Source: Chromatiales bacterium
GTDB lineage: Bacteria > Pseudomonadota > Gammaproteobacteria > Chromatiales > Chromatiaceae
Reading direction: 5' to 3'
Length of the DNA stretch: 64,000 bases
Assembly: GCA_028280505.1 (NCBI GenBank)
Contig: JANQLO010000060.1
Span: 25,064 to 89,063, forward strand
A program made the position numbers and the translations under genes. Of the stretch, positions 8,708-18,152 are shown in pieces. A model generated the notes under the pieces. That model saw only the letters and a program-made list of their open reading frames with translations, was not told where the DNA came from and did no database searches. Position 1 is the first letter of the stretch; every line of letters begins with the position of its first letter.

Positions 8708-11350
8708 TTGGTAATGAAGATCAATGAACCTGTAACAGACAAAGAAGTGCCGTTTCCCAAGGACAGCATCCTGGTCTCGAAGACCAATAGAAAGGGCATC
8801 ATTACTTATGTGAATCCGGCATTCGTTGCCGTATCCGGTTTTTCCGAGACGGAAATGATCGGCAAGAACCACAATCTGGTGCGTCATCCCGACATGCCGC
8901 CGGAGGCCTTCAAAGACCTGTGGGACACGGTCGCCGCGGGTCGTACCTGGACCGGTATGGTCAAGAACCGGGCAAAGAACGGCGATTATTACTGGGTGCG
9001 GGCCAACGTCACGCCCGTGCCTTTGCCGAACGGCGATATCGAATACATGTCGGTGCGGACCGAACCCAGTGTCGAGGAAAGACGTACCGCCGAAGCCCTC
9101 TATGCCGATATGCGTGCCGGCAGGGCCAGTATGCCTCCATCGCTCGGCAAGGGTTCTTTCTGGTGCGCAGAACGTTTCGCCAGTGTGGGTTTTGGCGCCT
9201 TGGCCGGCGGTGCGCTGTTGACGCTGTTATTGCTCGCGGCAGGGCTGGGTAACGGTGTGGCCTATGTTCTGCTTGGCCTGATGATCGTCGCCAGCGCCGT
9301 GTTCGGTTTCCAGATGCATCGACATGTGGTGCAGCCGTTGAATTACGCCGCTTCCAAGCTGAAACAGTTCGTTTCCGGGGAGTATTTCGATTGGGCCGAT
9401 GCCGATGAGCGCGGTGCGGTCGGCGAGGTTTTGCAGGCCCTGCGTTCGACCCAGATAAAACTCGGATTCGAGGTCACCGATGCGCGTCGGCGTGCCGACG
9501 AGACGGCGCGTGTCCAGACCGCGCTCGATTGCGTCAGCACCAATGTGATGATGGCCGATGCCGATTTCAATGTGATCTACATGAACGAATCGGTGAGGGC
9601 GATGTTCGCCGACGCGGAGGAGGATCTGCGCGAACAGCTGCCGCAGTTCGATGCCCAGAGCATCATGGGTCAGAACATCGATATCTTCCATTCGAATCCG
9701 GCACATCAACGCGGCATGTTGGCGAAGATGACCGAGACCTATCGCGGCGAGCTGTCGGTCGGCCCGCGTATCTTCCGGCTCATCGTGAATCCGGTGGTCA
9801 ACAACAAGGGTGAACGTTTGGGTACCGTGGTGGAATGGGCCGATCTGACTATTGAACGCCAAGCCGAGCGTGCCGAAGCCGAACGGCGTGAGGTCGAGGC
9901 ACGCCATGCCGAAGAGAATCTGCGTATTCGTACCGCGTTGGATAACGTCTCGAGCAGCGTGATGATGGCCGACGGCGATAACAACATCATCTATATGAAC
10001 AAGACCGTGCAGGCGATGTTCGAGAACGGAGAGGCGGAGATCGCGAAGGTGTTGAAGGGTTTTCGTGCGGACAAGTTGATGGGCGCGAACATCGATGCCT
10101 TCCATAAGGAACCGAGTCATCAACAACGCATGATCGCGGCGATGACCGGCCCCGTTAGGTCGGAGATCGAGATCGGCGGTCTGATCTTCGGTTTTACCGC
10201 CAACCCGGTGGTCAGTCCCCAGGGCGATCGTTTGGGTACGGTGGTCGAATGGCTCGACCGCACCGAAGAAGTCGCGATGGAGAAAGAGTTGGAAAACATC
10301 GTCGCGTCGACGCGTTCCGGCGACCTGTCGCAACGTGTGTCTACCGACGGCAAGGACGGTTTCTTCATGCACCTGGCGACCGGTGTCAACTCGCTGATCG
10401 ACGAGTTGTCCAATGTGTTCCGCGACATTTCGCAAACGCTGAGCGCGATGTCGGCCGGTGATTTGACCCAGCCGGTGTCGCGCGACTATCAGGGCGAGTT
10501 CGGACGTATCAAAGACGATCTCAACAATACCTTGGTACATCTTTCCCGAGTGCTCAGTGAATTGCGTGAAGCGACCGCTGCGGTCAACGAATCGTCGAAC
10601 GAGATTTCGGCCGGTAACACCAATCTGTCGGGTCGCACCGAGCAGCAGGCATCGAGTCTGGAGGAGACCGCAGCGAGTATGGAGGAATTGACCTCCACGG
10701 TCAGGAACAATGCCGACAATGCCCAGCAGGCCAATACCGTGGCGACGAACGCCCGCCAATTGGCCGAGAAGGGTGGTGAAGTCGTCGGACGTGCGGTTAC
10801 CGCGATGGAACAGATCAATGCTTCGTCGGCCAAGATCGCCGAGATCATCGGGGTCATCGACGAAATCGCCTTTCAGACCAATTTGCTGGCGCTGAATGCT
10901 TCGGTCGAGGCGGCACGCGCCGGTGAACAGGGCCGCGGGTTCGCCGTCGTGGCGACCGAGGTACGCAATCTGGCCTCGCGTTCGGCCGACGCGGCCAAGG
11001 AGATCAAAGAGCTGATCAACGACAGCGTCAACAAGGTGCATGCCGGGGCTTCGTTGGTGAACGAGTCGGGCGAGACCCTCAATGAGATCGTCGGCGGGGT
11101 GAAGAAGGTCGGCGATATCGTCGCTGAGATTGCCGCGGCCAGTGCGGAACAGGCGGCGGGTATCGATCAGGTCAATCAGGCGATCACGACCATGGATGAG
11201 ATGACGCAACAAAACGCGGCGCTGGCGGAGGAGACCTCGGCAGCTTCTGTCTCGTTGTACGAGAAGGCGCAGGCGATGGAAAAGACCATTGGTTTCTTCA
11301 GCGTCGGCGAGGGGTCTGAGCTGTCGGGCAGTGGCCAGGGCAATCACTGA
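8708..11350 (+). CDS. Aer-like methyl-accepting chemotaxis protein with three PAS domains
   Basis: 880 residues. The N-terminal PAS (about 20-110) is of Aer type, with [31 protein letters not shown] and [21 protein letters not shown] recognisable in pieces. Aer PAS domains bind FAD and report redox or oxygen state. A paired membrane hairpin lies near 155-200. Two further PAS domains (about 265-380 and 400-515) resemble each other closely and look duplicated. HAMP and MA domains follow. The protein ends in a short polar tail (SGSGQGNH) without a CheR-binding pentapeptide, so it probably relies on neighbouring receptors or free CheR for methylation. It sits in the operon directly before the second cheW. 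Confidence 0.9.
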   Translation: MVMKINEPVTDKEVPFPKDSILVSKTNRKGIITYVNPAFVAVSGFSETEMIGKNHNLVRHPDMPPEAFKDLWDTVAAGRTWTGMVKNRAKNGDYYWVRANVTPVPLPNGDIEYMSVRTEPSVEERRTAEALYADMRAGRASMPPSLGKGSFWCAERFASVGFGALAGGALLTLLLLAAGLGNGVAYVLLGLMIVASAVFGFQMHRHVVQPLNYAASKLKQFVSGEYFDWADADERGAVGEVLQALRSTQIKLGFEVTDARRRADETARVQTALDCVSTNVMMADADFNVIYMNESVRAMFADAEEDLREQLPQFDAQSIMGQNIDIFHSNPAHQRGMLAKMTETYRGELSVGPRIFRLIVNPVVNNKGERLGTVVEWADLTIERQAERAEAERREVEARHAEENLRIRTALDNVSSSVMMADGDNNIIYMNKTVQAMFENGEAEIAKVLKGFRADKLMGANIDAFHKEPSHQQRMIAAMTGPVRSEIEIGGLIFGFTANPVVSPQGDRLGTVVEWLDRTEEVAMEKELENIVASTRSGDLSQRVSTDGKDGFFMHLATGVNSLIDELSNVFRDISQTLSAMSAGDLTQPVSRDYQGEFGRIKDDLNNTLVHLSRVLSELREATAAVNESSNEISAGNTNLSGRTEQQASSLEETAASMEELTSTVRNNADNAQQANTVATNARQLAEKGGEVVGRAVTAMEQINASSAKIAEIIGVIDEIAFQTNLLALNASVEAARAGEQGRGFAVVATEVRNLASRSADAAKEIKELINDSVNKVHAGASLVNESGETLNEIVGGVKKVGDIVAEIAAASAEQAAGIDQVNQAITTMDEMTQQNAALAEETSAASVSLYEKAQAMEKTIGFFSVGEGSELSGSGQGNH

Positions 11351-11362
11351 GGTTGATACGGC

Positions 11363-11863
11363 ATGCAAGACGCTAATCCATCCAGCGACGACGGGACCGG
11401 GCAATACCTCAGTTTTCGCCTGGGCGGCGATGACTATGCGGTGGACATTCTGAGGGTGCAGGAGATCCGCGGTTGGGAAAACGTGCGTGCCTTGCCCGAG
11501 TCGCGTGACTATGTGAAGGGCGTGCTCGATCTGCGCGGGACCATCGTACCGATTATCGATTTACGCATTCGTTTCGGTCAGCCCGAGCCCGACTATGTGC
11601 AGACCACGGTCGTGATCGTGATGTCGGTGAAGACGGCATCCGGTGAAACACATCTGGTCGGCGGCGTGGTCGACGGCGTATCCGATGTGTTGGATATCGA
11701 CGGTGCCGATCTGAAACCGCCGCCGACGATCGGTGGCGCGGTCAATCGCCGTTACCTGAGCGGCATGGTTTCCTTGCCGCGCGGCATGGTGATCCTGCTG
11801 GACCTCGACAAGCTGTTCGACCCGTCCGAACTGGACGAACTGCAACACATGGTGGGCAATTGA
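11363..11863 (+). CDS. cheW: Chemotaxis coupling protein CheW (second copy)
   Basis: 166 residues, a single CheW domain: QYLSFRLGGDDYAVDILRVQEIRG and YVKGVLDLRGTIVPIIDLRIRFG. It is as long as the first copy but differs through much of its length. It starts 12 bases after the Aer-like receptor and is followed by a ParA-like gene. The order cheW-parA recalls polar array systems of vibrios, where a ParA-like ATPase (ParC) and a CheW-domain protein (ParP) position the array. It lacks the extra N-terminal domain of ParP, so plain CheW is the safer name. Confidence 0.92.
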   Translation: MQDANPSSDDGTGQYLSFRLGGDDYAVDILRVQEIRGWENVRALPESRDYVKGVLDLRGTIVPIIDLRIRFGQPEPDYVQTTVVIVMSVKTASGETHLVGGVVDGVSDVLDIDGADLKPPPTIGGAVNRRYLSGMVSLPRGMVILLDLDKLFDPSELDELQHMVGN

Positions 11864-11903
11864 TGGCCGGTCGCTTTCATCGCCGTATCTTCGGAGTCGC
11901 GGT

Positions 11904-12689
11904 ATGCAGGTGATCTCGGTGGTCAACCAGAAGGGCGGCGTGGGAAAAACCACGGCTACCGTGAACCTCGGCCATGCGCTTGCACGACAGGGCAAGCGGG
12001 TGATGCTGCTCGACTTCGACCCGCAAGGGCATCTTGCGGCCTGTCTTGGCCTGTTTCGCCTTCCCCCGGGTGGCGCCGATCGCCTGTTGACTGGTGAAGG
12101 TGGACTCGACGACTGGGCGATCGCAGTCAGTGACTGGGGGCGTGTCGTACCTTGTGGCGATGCCCTGGCCGAGTTCGAGCAACAGGATGCCGGGGTGCAG
12201 GCTATGGGTAATTTACGTGATGCCATAGATCGTGCTCCGCCGGATGTCGATTACCTCGTCGTCGATTGCCCGCCATCGTCGGGCCGTTTGATCGTCAACG
12301 CGATTGTCGCGGCTGACGAGGTGCTGATCCCGGTTGCCGGTGATTATCTGTCGTTGACCGGTCTGGCCAGGTTGATGTTGACCATCAAACGTCTGCAGCC
12401 GGTGTGTCGCTCGGAGATGCGTAAATGGATATTCATGAACCGCTTCGTCGCTCGACGCCGCTTGTCGCGCGAGGTGCACGAGAAGGTGCGCGAACATTTT
12501 CCCTATAGCCTTCTGTGCGGCGTAGTCAGCGAGGCTGCCGCATTGGCCGAAAGCGCGGGTACGGGCCGATCGATTTTTGATTACCGTCCACGTAGCAAGG
12601 CGGCCACGGAGTTTTCCGCGCTGGCGGAGGACTTGGTTTATCAGAGAGTCGTAGCCAATGAGCAAGAAACAACCAGTGATGTCGCATGA
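11904..12689 (+). CDS. ParA/MinD-family ATPase of the chemotaxis operon (ParC-like)
   Basis: 261 residues. The N-terminus carries the deviant Walker A motif KGGVGKTT (residues 10-17), then DFDPQGHLAA and DCPPSSGRL, the hallmarks of ParA-type P-loop ATPases. No parB gene is present and the context is entirely chemotactic. The likely role is therefore to position or segregate chemoreceptor arrays, as ParC or PpfA do, rather than plasmids or chromosomes. The start is ATG at 11904 behind GGAG. The end overlaps the next gene by 32 bases, suggesting translational coupling with the STAS protein. Confidence 0.85.
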   Translation: MQVISVVNQKGGVGKTTATVNLGHALARQGKRVMLLDFDPQGHLAACLGLFRLPPGGADRLLTGEGGLDDWAIAVSDWGRVVPCGDALAEFEQQDAGVQAMGNLRDAIDRAPPDVDYLVVDCPPSSGRLIVNAIVAADEVLIPVAGDYLSLTGLARLMLTIKRLQPVCRSEMRKWIFMNRFVARRRLSREVHEKVREHFPYSLLCGVVSEAAALAESAGTGRSIFDYRPRSKAATEFSALAEDLVYQRVVANEQETTSDVA

Positions 12690-13071
12690 TCCGCTTGCCG
12701 ATTTTCCGGCAGCGGATGAATCGGTCGATGCCGTGCCGCCGACAGCGTCGTCGGTACCGGCACAAGATGGCGATACCGTCGCTATCACCTTACCGGTCAG
12801 TATGACGATCGCCGATGTGGGCGAACTGCATGAGTCGCTGGCCGGCCAGTTCGCCGAGGGACAAAAGTTATGCCTCGACGGTAGCGAGGTCGAGATTGCC
12901 GACGGCGCCGGTATGCAGTTGCTTGTGGCCTTGTTCAAGGACGCGGGCGAAAAGCAGTTGACCGTCGAGTGGACGCAGACGTCGGATGTCTTGACGTCGG
13001 CGGCCGCTCAAATCGGCCTTTCCGAGATATTGAAGTTGCAGAGCGTGCAGCGTTCCGGGCAGCAAGCATAG
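12658..13071 (+). CDS. STAS-domain protein lacking the phosphorylatable serine
   Basis: 137 residues. A Pro/Asp/Ala-rich leader of about 40 residues precedes a STAS fold (VAITLPVSMTIADVGELHES to the end). At the position where SpoIIAA-like antagonists have D-S-S-G, this protein reads IADGAGMQLL, so no serine is available there. It overlaps the end of the ParA-like gene by 32 bases; a second in-frame ATG at 12679 would shorten the overlap. STAS proteins are known from several chemotaxis loci, but no function is established here. Without the phosphosite it may act as a constitutive binding module for its neighbours; that is inference. Confidence 0.8.
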   Translation: MSKKQPVMSHDPLADFPAADESVDAVPPTASSVPAQDGDTVAITLPVSMTIADVGELHESLAGQFAEGQKLCLDGSEVEIADGAGMQLLVALFKDAGEKQLTVEWTQTSDVLTSAAAQIGLSEILKLQSVQRSGQQA

Positions 13072-13084
13072 GCGGGCCGTACCT

Positions 13085-13642
13085 ATGGGCGTTGTGAACA
13101 ACTCATCCGACGGCCAAGCGGCGCCAAACGAAAATGAGCCCGTCGAAGCGGTGCGTATGCTCGAGCTGGCCATTGCGCAGATCGCGCTTGCCATGCGCGA
13201 CGGCAAGGCGGCCGTGGATGATCTGGACCGGGCATTTACCTCGGCCGCGAATGGTATTGCCGCGGTGGCGGATCTGGCGACCTCAGCCGCACACAAAAGG
13301 GTCGAAGACGATCATCGAAGGGCATTGGTCGATCAGTGCGCCGACGCCCAGGCGGGGATGCAACAGAGCATTATCGCGTTGCAATTCTATGATCGTCTGT
13401 CACAGCGTCTGGAACATGTGCAGAACACGCTGAGCGGATTATCGTCGTTGCTCGGTAATCCGTCCCAGGCCAATGACGGGCAGGCCTGGCGATCATTGCG
13501 CGATTCGATTCGCGAGCGTTACACCATGCGTGAAGAGCAGGTCTTGTTCGACGCGATATCGAACGGAGTCGGTGTCGAACAGGCCTTGGATGTCGCGCTC
13601 GAACAGGAAAAACAGAGAGACGACGACGTCGAGTTGTTCTGA
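13085..13642 (+). CDS. CheZ-like putative CheY-P phosphatase
   Basis: 185 residues, predicted largely helical. Residues 97-107 read IALQFYDRLSQ. This places Asp103 and Gln107 four apart, like the catalytic D-xxx-Q of CheZ (FQDLTGQ in E. coli). The C-terminus is acidic and ends RDDDVELF, comparable in position and character with the CheZ tail that docks on CheY. It lies between the STAS gene and cheR. The protein is shorter than classical CheZ (about 214 residues) and overall similarity looks low. The phosphatase role is therefore inferred from the motif, tail and context. Two other proteins of the locus share the tail. Confidence 0.65.
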   Translation: MGVVNNSSDGQAAPNENEPVEAVRMLELAIAQIALAMRDGKAAVDDLDRAFTSAANGIAAVADLATSAAHKRVEDDHRRALVDQCADAQAGMQQSIIALQFYDRLSQRLEHVQNTLSGLSSLLGNPSQANDGQAWRSLRDSIRERYTMREEQVLFDAISNGVGVEQALDVALEQEKQRDDDVELF

Positions 13643-13687
13643 TTTCGTCGTTGAGTAAAAAATGGACGTAATTGTGTTGGTGCCAGC

Positions 13688-14524
13688 ATGACGACAGTAG
13701 CCCGGGAATATGCGTTCACCCGTCGAGACTTCGACTTTCTGCGTCGCTTGTCGAACGAACGTACCGGCATCGTCGTTACCGACGACAAGTTCGATATGTT
13801 CTATTCGCGCCTGTCACGGCGCGTGCGTGCACTGGGTTTGGGCAGCTTTGCCGAGTACTGCGATTATCTGAGCGACGCGGCGAATGATGGCGAGATGGTT
13901 CAGCTCGTCAATGCAATCACGACCAATCTGACGGCCTTCTTCCGGGAAAATCATCATTTCGAGTTTCTGTCCCAGACGGCGTTGCCGGAGGCGGTCGCCC
14001 GTAATCGACATGATCGGCGAGTGCGGATCTGGTCGGCAGGCTGTTCGACCGGCGAGGAGCCCTATTCCCTGTCGATGACTTTGGAGGAACAACGCGCATT
14101 GGCCGGTTGGGATGCCCGTATCCTGGCCAGCGATATCGATTCGAACGTGCTTGCGCAGGCCTCGAGCGGCGTATATGCGATGTCACGAGTCGATGGTCTG
14201 TCGTCGGAACGACTCAAGGCTTTTTTTCAGAAGGGCAAGGGTATGCAGGTCGGTAAGGCGCGGGTCAAACAGATGCTGCGTGAGCGAATCGATTTCCAAC
14301 AGATCAATCTGATGGAGCCGCTGTCGGTGGAACGGCAGGATCTCATTTTTTGCCGCAATGTCATTATCTATTTCGACAAAGAGACCAAGACGCGCCTGGT
14401 CCATAAATTCGCCGACGTTCTCGCAGACGGCGGTTATTTGTTCATTGGCCATTCTGAATCCCTGTACAAGGTGACCGATCGTTTCGAGCTGATCGGTAAC
14501 ACGGTTTATCGCAAGGTGCGCTGA
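13688..14524 (+). CDS. cheR: Chemotaxis protein methyltransferase CheR
   Basis: 278 residues. The N-terminal helical CheR domain is followed by a SAM-dependent methyltransferase domain with RIWSAGCSTGEEPYSLSMTL as motif I and DLIFCRNVIIYFDKETK further on. The TNLTAFFRE substrate-binding element is present. It methylates glutamates in receptor MA domains for adaptation. It lies before cheD and cheB; the gap to cheD is 2 bases. The start is ATG at 13688. No extra TPR or tether domain is visible. Confidence 0.95.
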   Translation: MTTVAREYAFTRRDFDFLRRLSNERTGIVVTDDKFDMFYSRLSRRVRALGLGSFAEYCDYLSDAANDGEMVQLVNAITTNLTAFFRENHHFEFLSQTALPEAVARNRHDRRVRIWSAGCSTGEEPYSLSMTLEEQRALAGWDARILASDIDSNVLAQASSGVYAMSRVDGLSSERLKAFFQKGKGMQVGKARVKQMLRERIDFQQINLMEPLSVERQDLIFCRNVIIYFDKETKTRLVHKFADVLADGGYLFIGHSESLYKVTDRFELIGNTVYRKVR

Positions 14525-14526
14525 AC

Positions 14527-15168
14527 ATGGTCGCTCGGCGGAAACACACCTTGCCGGAGACATTGCCAGGGTTCGAGGCGATCAATCGCTATTGGGATAT
14601 CGAACGTGAAATGCCTGCGGCAAAGATATTGCCGGGCGAATATTACGTGACCAACGGCGGGGAACTGGTTACGACGGTGTTGGGATCGTGCGTGTCGGCC
14701 TGTGTCCGTGATCGTATCTTCGGCATTGGCGGTATGAACCACTTCATGTTGCCGATATCGACGGACGGCAAGGGCTGGGGCGGTTCCGACGATCTGCTGA
14801 GTACCGCGACGCGGTACGGCAACTATGCGATGGAACATATGATCAACGATATCCTCAAGCATGGCGGGCACAAAAGCCATCTCGAGGCGAAGATCTTCGG
14901 CGGCGGCAAGGTCATCCAGAATCTGAGCGATGTCGGAACGCGTAACATCGAGTTCGTACGCGACTATCTCCAGACCGAAGGCATACCGGTGCTGGCGGAG
15001 AACGTCGGTGACATTCATCCGCGCAAGGTGGTCTATATCCCGGCGACGGGCAAGGCGTACGTCAAGCGCATCAAACATCTACACAACGACACGGTAGTCA
15101 AACGGGAGAACGCGTATCGCAGCGAGATCGCTACGCAACCGGTCGTTGGCGAGATCGAGTTGTTTTAG
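14527..15168 (+). CDS. cheD: Chemoreceptor glutamine deamidase CheD
   Basis: 213 residues. The catalytic triad of CheD can be placed by spacing: Thr49, Cys55 (VLGSCVSACV) and His72 (GMNHFMLP), matching the Thr/Cys/His spacing of the Thermotoga enzyme. It deamidates receptor glutamines and, in some bacteria, is antagonised by CheC. No cheC is seen here. An N-terminal extension of about 35 residues precedes the core. The protein ends in VGEIELF, close to the DVELF endings of the CheZ-like protein and of the receptor-like protein at 16478. It starts 2 bases after cheR and is followed by cheB. Confidence 0.93.
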   Translation: MVARRKHTLPETLPGFEAINRYWDIEREMPAAKILPGEYYVTNGGELVTTVLGSCVSACVRDRIFGIGGMNHFMLPISTDGKGWGGSDDLLSTATRYGNYAMEHMINDILKHGGHKSHLEAKIFGGGKVIQNLSDVGTRNIEFVRDYLQTEGIPVLAENVGDIHPRKVVYIPATGKAYVKRIKHLHNDTVVKRENAYRSEIATQPVVGEIELF

Positions 15169-15189
15169 GGCGATCGTTTTGGACATGTT

Positions 15190-16275
15190 ATGAGCAAGAT
15201 TCGTTTATTGATCGTCGATGACTCCGCGTTGGTCAGGCAGGTCCTGACCGAGGTGTTCGCCCAGGCGCCCGATATCGAGGTCGTCGGTACCGCTGCCGAT
15301 CCTTATGACGCGCGGGAAAAGATCAAGCGGCTGAATCCCGATGTGCTGACCCTTGACGTCGAAATGCCGAGGATGGACGGCGTGACCTTCCTGGGCAATT
15401 TGATGCGCCTGCGGCCGATGCCGGTGGTCATGGTCTCGACGCTGACCCAACAAGGGGCGGACGTCACGCTGCGGGCGCTTGAATATGGTGCGATCGACTT
15501 CGTCGCCAAACCAAAGCTGGACGTCGCGGGAGGTCTGAAGGAATACGCGGGCGAGATCATCGACAAGGTACGGATGGCGTCCAAGGCGCGTGTCAAGGCG
15601 CTTGACCCGACGGTGCGCGGTGCAAAGCCGTCGAGCGGTGAGAAGCTGTCGGCGGACGCCGTCATCAAGTCCGGTTCGACGCGGAGCCATTTCCGTACCA
15701 CGGATCGCATCGTCGGCATCGGCTCGTCCACCGGCGGTACCGAGGCGATCAAAGAGGTTCTTGCCGAACTGCCCATGGATATCCAGGCGGGTATCGTTGT
15801 ATCGCAGCATATTCCCGCGGCGTTCAGCGCCCCGTTCGCCAAGCGGGTCGACGGTGTTACCGCATTGAGCGTATGCGAGGCGGCCGATGGGCAGCAGATA
15901 TTGCCCGGTCATGTCTACATCGCACCCGGTGATCGTCATCTACTGGTCGAGCGTGACGGTGCGCGATATGTATGCCGACTGAACGATGGCCCGCCGGTCA
16001 ACCGCCATCGGCCGTCCGTCGACGTCATGATCCGCTCTTTGGCACAGAATGCCGGACCGAATGCCATCGGCCTGATGTTGACCGGCATGGGCGATGACGG
16101 CGCGGCGAGTATGGGTGAACTGCGTGCAGGCGGTGCGCCGGTCATTGTCCAGGACGAGCGGACGAGCGTGGTTTGGGGTATGCCGGGCGAGGTCGTCAAG
16201 CGTGGGTTTGCGGACGAGGTTTTACCGTTGGGGAAGATCGGCTTACGCCTGCTGGAATTGATCGGTAAACGCTGA
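15190..16275 (+). CDS. cheB: Chemotaxis methylesterase/glutamine deamidase CheB
   Basis: 361 residues. The N-terminal receiver has Asp10/Asp11 and phosphoacceptor Asp56 ([11 protein letters not shown]). The C-terminal methylesterase has Ser180 ([10 protein letters not shown]), His207 (VSQHIP) and the aspartate loop LTGMGDDGA. Phosphorylation by CheA activates demethylation of receptors, opposing CheR. It is the last gene of the continuous run from cheY. About 200 bases separate it from the next gene, which has its own promoter. Confidence 0.95.
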   Translation: MSKIRLLIVDDSALVRQVLTEVFAQAPDIEVVGTAADPYDAREKIKRLNPDVLTLDVEMPRMDGVTFLGNLMRLRPMPVVMVSTLTQQGADVTLRALEYGAIDFVAKPKLDVAGGLKEYAGEIIDKVRMASKARVKALDPTVRGAKPSSGEKLSADAVIKSGSTRSHFRTTDRIVGIGSSTGGTEAIKEVLAELPMDIQAGIVVSQHIPAAFSAPFAKRVDGVTALSVCEAADGQQILPGHVYIAPGDRHLLVERDGARYVCRLNDGPPVNRHRPSVDVMIRSLAQNAGPNAIGLMLTGMGDDGAASMGELRAGGAPVIVQDERTSVVWGMPGEVVKRGFADEVLPLGKIGLRLLELIGKR

Positions 16276-16391
16276 GTGCTGTGCCACCGAGGTGGATAGC
16301 CCGTTGCTAAACGGCAATGCATCCGTTCAGCTTTTGTTCTAAGAAGTATCGATGCAAGCGCCTAGAGAGATTTAGTCTGTGATATGTCCCT

Positions 16392-16418
16392 TTAAGTAAG
16401 CTCTCTTAGGGTCGATAG
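16392..16418 (+). promoter_or_regulatory. Candidate sigma-28 promoter of the receptor-like gene
   Basis: TTAAGTAA at 16392-16399, 11 bases, then GTCGATAG at 16411-16418. The -10-like box is identical to that of the promoter before cheY. The -35-like box keeps the core T-AAGT. It lies 60 bases before the gene at 16478, in the 202-base gap after cheB. Confidence 0.6.
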
Positions 16419-16477
16419 CTTAATACTACATAACGGGTGCACGACGCTGCGGTGTCGATAATGGAATCTGCACGATC

Positions 16478-17683
16478 ATGATAAAGAACGGAAAGGTTTT
16501 GGTGTCGGGATCTGCGGGAACGTTGCTCTTCATGGCGCTGGCTGTGGTTTATGGAGATATGGTTCCTCACTGGCTGTGGCCTCTCGCGTCGGGGATCTTA
16601 TGGAGTGCGATCGTTGTGCTCTTGTCATACGATCGTCGCATTTCCGCCGATGAGTTGTCTGCGGTTTCGGAAACCGTGGCGGTAGAGCATGCGGCGACCG
16701 ACTTGGTAGGGCACGTCGAGAATCATCTGGGAACGCTCGTCGACGACATGCGAGACGATCTGCGTCAGATTCAGCGGCTGGTAGGCGATGCCGTGGTGAT
16801 GCTGCAGGAGGCGTTTCGGGGGCTCAGTCAGAAGTCCGGTAATCAGAGTGACATCATCGGGGCGATAATCACGCAGATTCGCAAGCAATCCGAAGACGGC
16901 ATAGCGATCTCGGGGTTCGCCAAGCAGACCGATGAGGTGCTTCGTTGCTTTGTCGACTATGTGGTCGAGACCAGTTCGAGCATTGTTGCGATGGTTCGCC
17001 AAGTCGACGATCTGGTCGCACATATGGCCCATGTCGATAAATTGCTGAATGACGTCAAGACGATTGCAGACCAGACCAATCTGTTGGCCCTGAATGCGGC
17101 CATCGAGGCGGCGCGTGCAGGTGATGCCGGGCGAGGTTTCTCCGTCGTTGCCGATGAAGTACGGAGTCTGTCGAATCGGTCGAACAAGTTTAACGAGGAA
17201 ATTCGCACCGTCATCGGTGAAGCGGTCAAATCGATAAACGGTTCCCGTGAGTTGATGACGAATATGGCGTCGAAAGACATGAATTTTGCGATCCAGGCGA
17301 AGGCCAAGGTGGATAACACGATGGAGCAGCTCACGGAGCTGAACCAGTCGGTTGAGCAAACGCTCGACTCGGTCGCGGTCCTTAACGTCGAGATCGACCA
17401 GTTAACGGCAAACGCGGTGAGATCGCTTCAGTTCGAGGACATCGTGCGTCAGTTGACGGATTACTCAGAACGCCATCTCGACCGAATTCGCGATATGATC
17501 GGCCAGATACACGGTGGTTTGAGCGAGCTTCGCGACTCGGAGCAGCGCGAACCGAGCGATTTTGTCGAGGCCGCACAACGCCTGCAGTCCGAGTTGGGCG
17601 AATTGATCGCCGGGCAGCGGTCGGGTGACCGTAAACCGGTATCACAACAATCGATGACGCAGGGCGATGTCGAGTTGTTTTGA
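16478..17683 (+). CDS. Short membrane methyl-accepting-type protein with CheZ-like motif and ELF tail
   Basis: 401 residues. Two membrane helices occupy roughly residues 5-25 and 32-50, with almost no periplasmic part. The rest is cytoplasmic coiled coil with the receptor hairpin tip [18 protein letters not shown] and [13 protein letters not shown]. Distal to it, residues 316-326 read [11 protein letters not shown], with Asp321 and Gln325 in a CheZ-like D-xxx-Q arrangement. The protein ends QGDVELF. It could be an atypical receptor that also acts on CheY-P, or a scaffold; both are inferred. The gene has its own sigma-28-like promoter and is followed by a STAS gene 60 bases on. Confidence 0.8.
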   Translation: MIKNGKVLVSGSAGTLLFMALAVVYGDMVPHWLWPLASGILWSAIVVLLSYDRRISADELSAVSETVAVEHAATDLVGHVENHLGTLVDDMRDDLRQIQRLVGDAVVMLQEAFRGLSQKSGNQSDIIGAIITQIRKQSEDGIAISGFAKQTDEVLRCFVDYVVETSSSIVAMVRQVDDLVAHMAHVDKLLNDVKTIADQTNLLALNAAIEAARAGDAGRGFSVVADEVRSLSNRSNKFNEEIRTVIGEAVKSINGSRELMTNMASKDMNFAIQAKAKVDNTMEQLTELNQSVEQTLDSVAVLNVEIDQLTANAVRSLQFEDIVRQLTDYSERHLDRIRDMIGQIHGGLSELRDSEQREPSDFVEAAQRLQSELGELIAGQRSGDRKPVSQQSMTQGDVELF

Positions 17684-17743
17684 CGAGCATGCAATTGGTA
17701 TGTCTGTGTCAGCGATTACCGATGCGTTAGTGGAGAAGCAGAT

Positions 17744-18055
17744 ATGTCGATTACCAGTACGGAATCCGACGATGGTCGAATAGTGACCATCAAGGTCAGC
17801 GGGCGGTTCGATTTTTCGACTCATCAGGCCTTCGTGCAGTCGTACAAGAATTATCCGCGCGGTGAGAAGCAGTTCGTCGTCGATTTGGGCGATGCCGAGT
17901 ATCTGGATAGCTCGGCGATGGGTATGTTGTTGCAGTTGCGTGACTACGCAACGGACGATGTGAGCGTTGCGTTGATCAATGGTAACGATGCGGTTTGCGA
18001 GATTCTGCGGATCGCCAATTTCGACAAGCTGTTTAAGCTGTCTTGCGCGTCTTGA
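17744..18055 (+). CDS. STAS-domain anti-sigma-factor-antagonist-like protein
   Basis: 103 residues, a single STAS domain (TIKVSGRFDFSTHQAF, then VVDLGDAEYLDSSAMGMLL). The D-S-S motif keeps the serine that is phosphorylated in SpoIIAA/RsbV proteins, in contrast to the other STAS protein at 12658. No anti-sigma kinase gene is nearby. It may bind a partner switch elsewhere or work with the adjacent receptor-like protein. It ends the chemotaxis region. Confidence 0.85.
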   Translation: MSITSTESDDGRIVTIKVSGRFDFSTHQAFVQSYKNYPRGEKQFVVDLGDAEYLDSSAMGMLLQLRDYATDDVSVALINGNDAVCEILRIANFDKLFKLSCAS

Positions 18056-18152
18056 CCCGAGACTGAAACATCCGAGGCGAAGAGCGGCGTTCGTCGGCCA
18101 GCGGCACGTTGACCTCGCGGGGCTTGGCCTGCTGTAATCCCCCGTTCTGCAG

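Noticed and set aside
9227..11404. 725-codon minus-strand open frame opposite the second receptor
   Set aside because: It is a mirror frame of the receptor coding sequence, rich in His/Arg/Asp, with no domain pattern.
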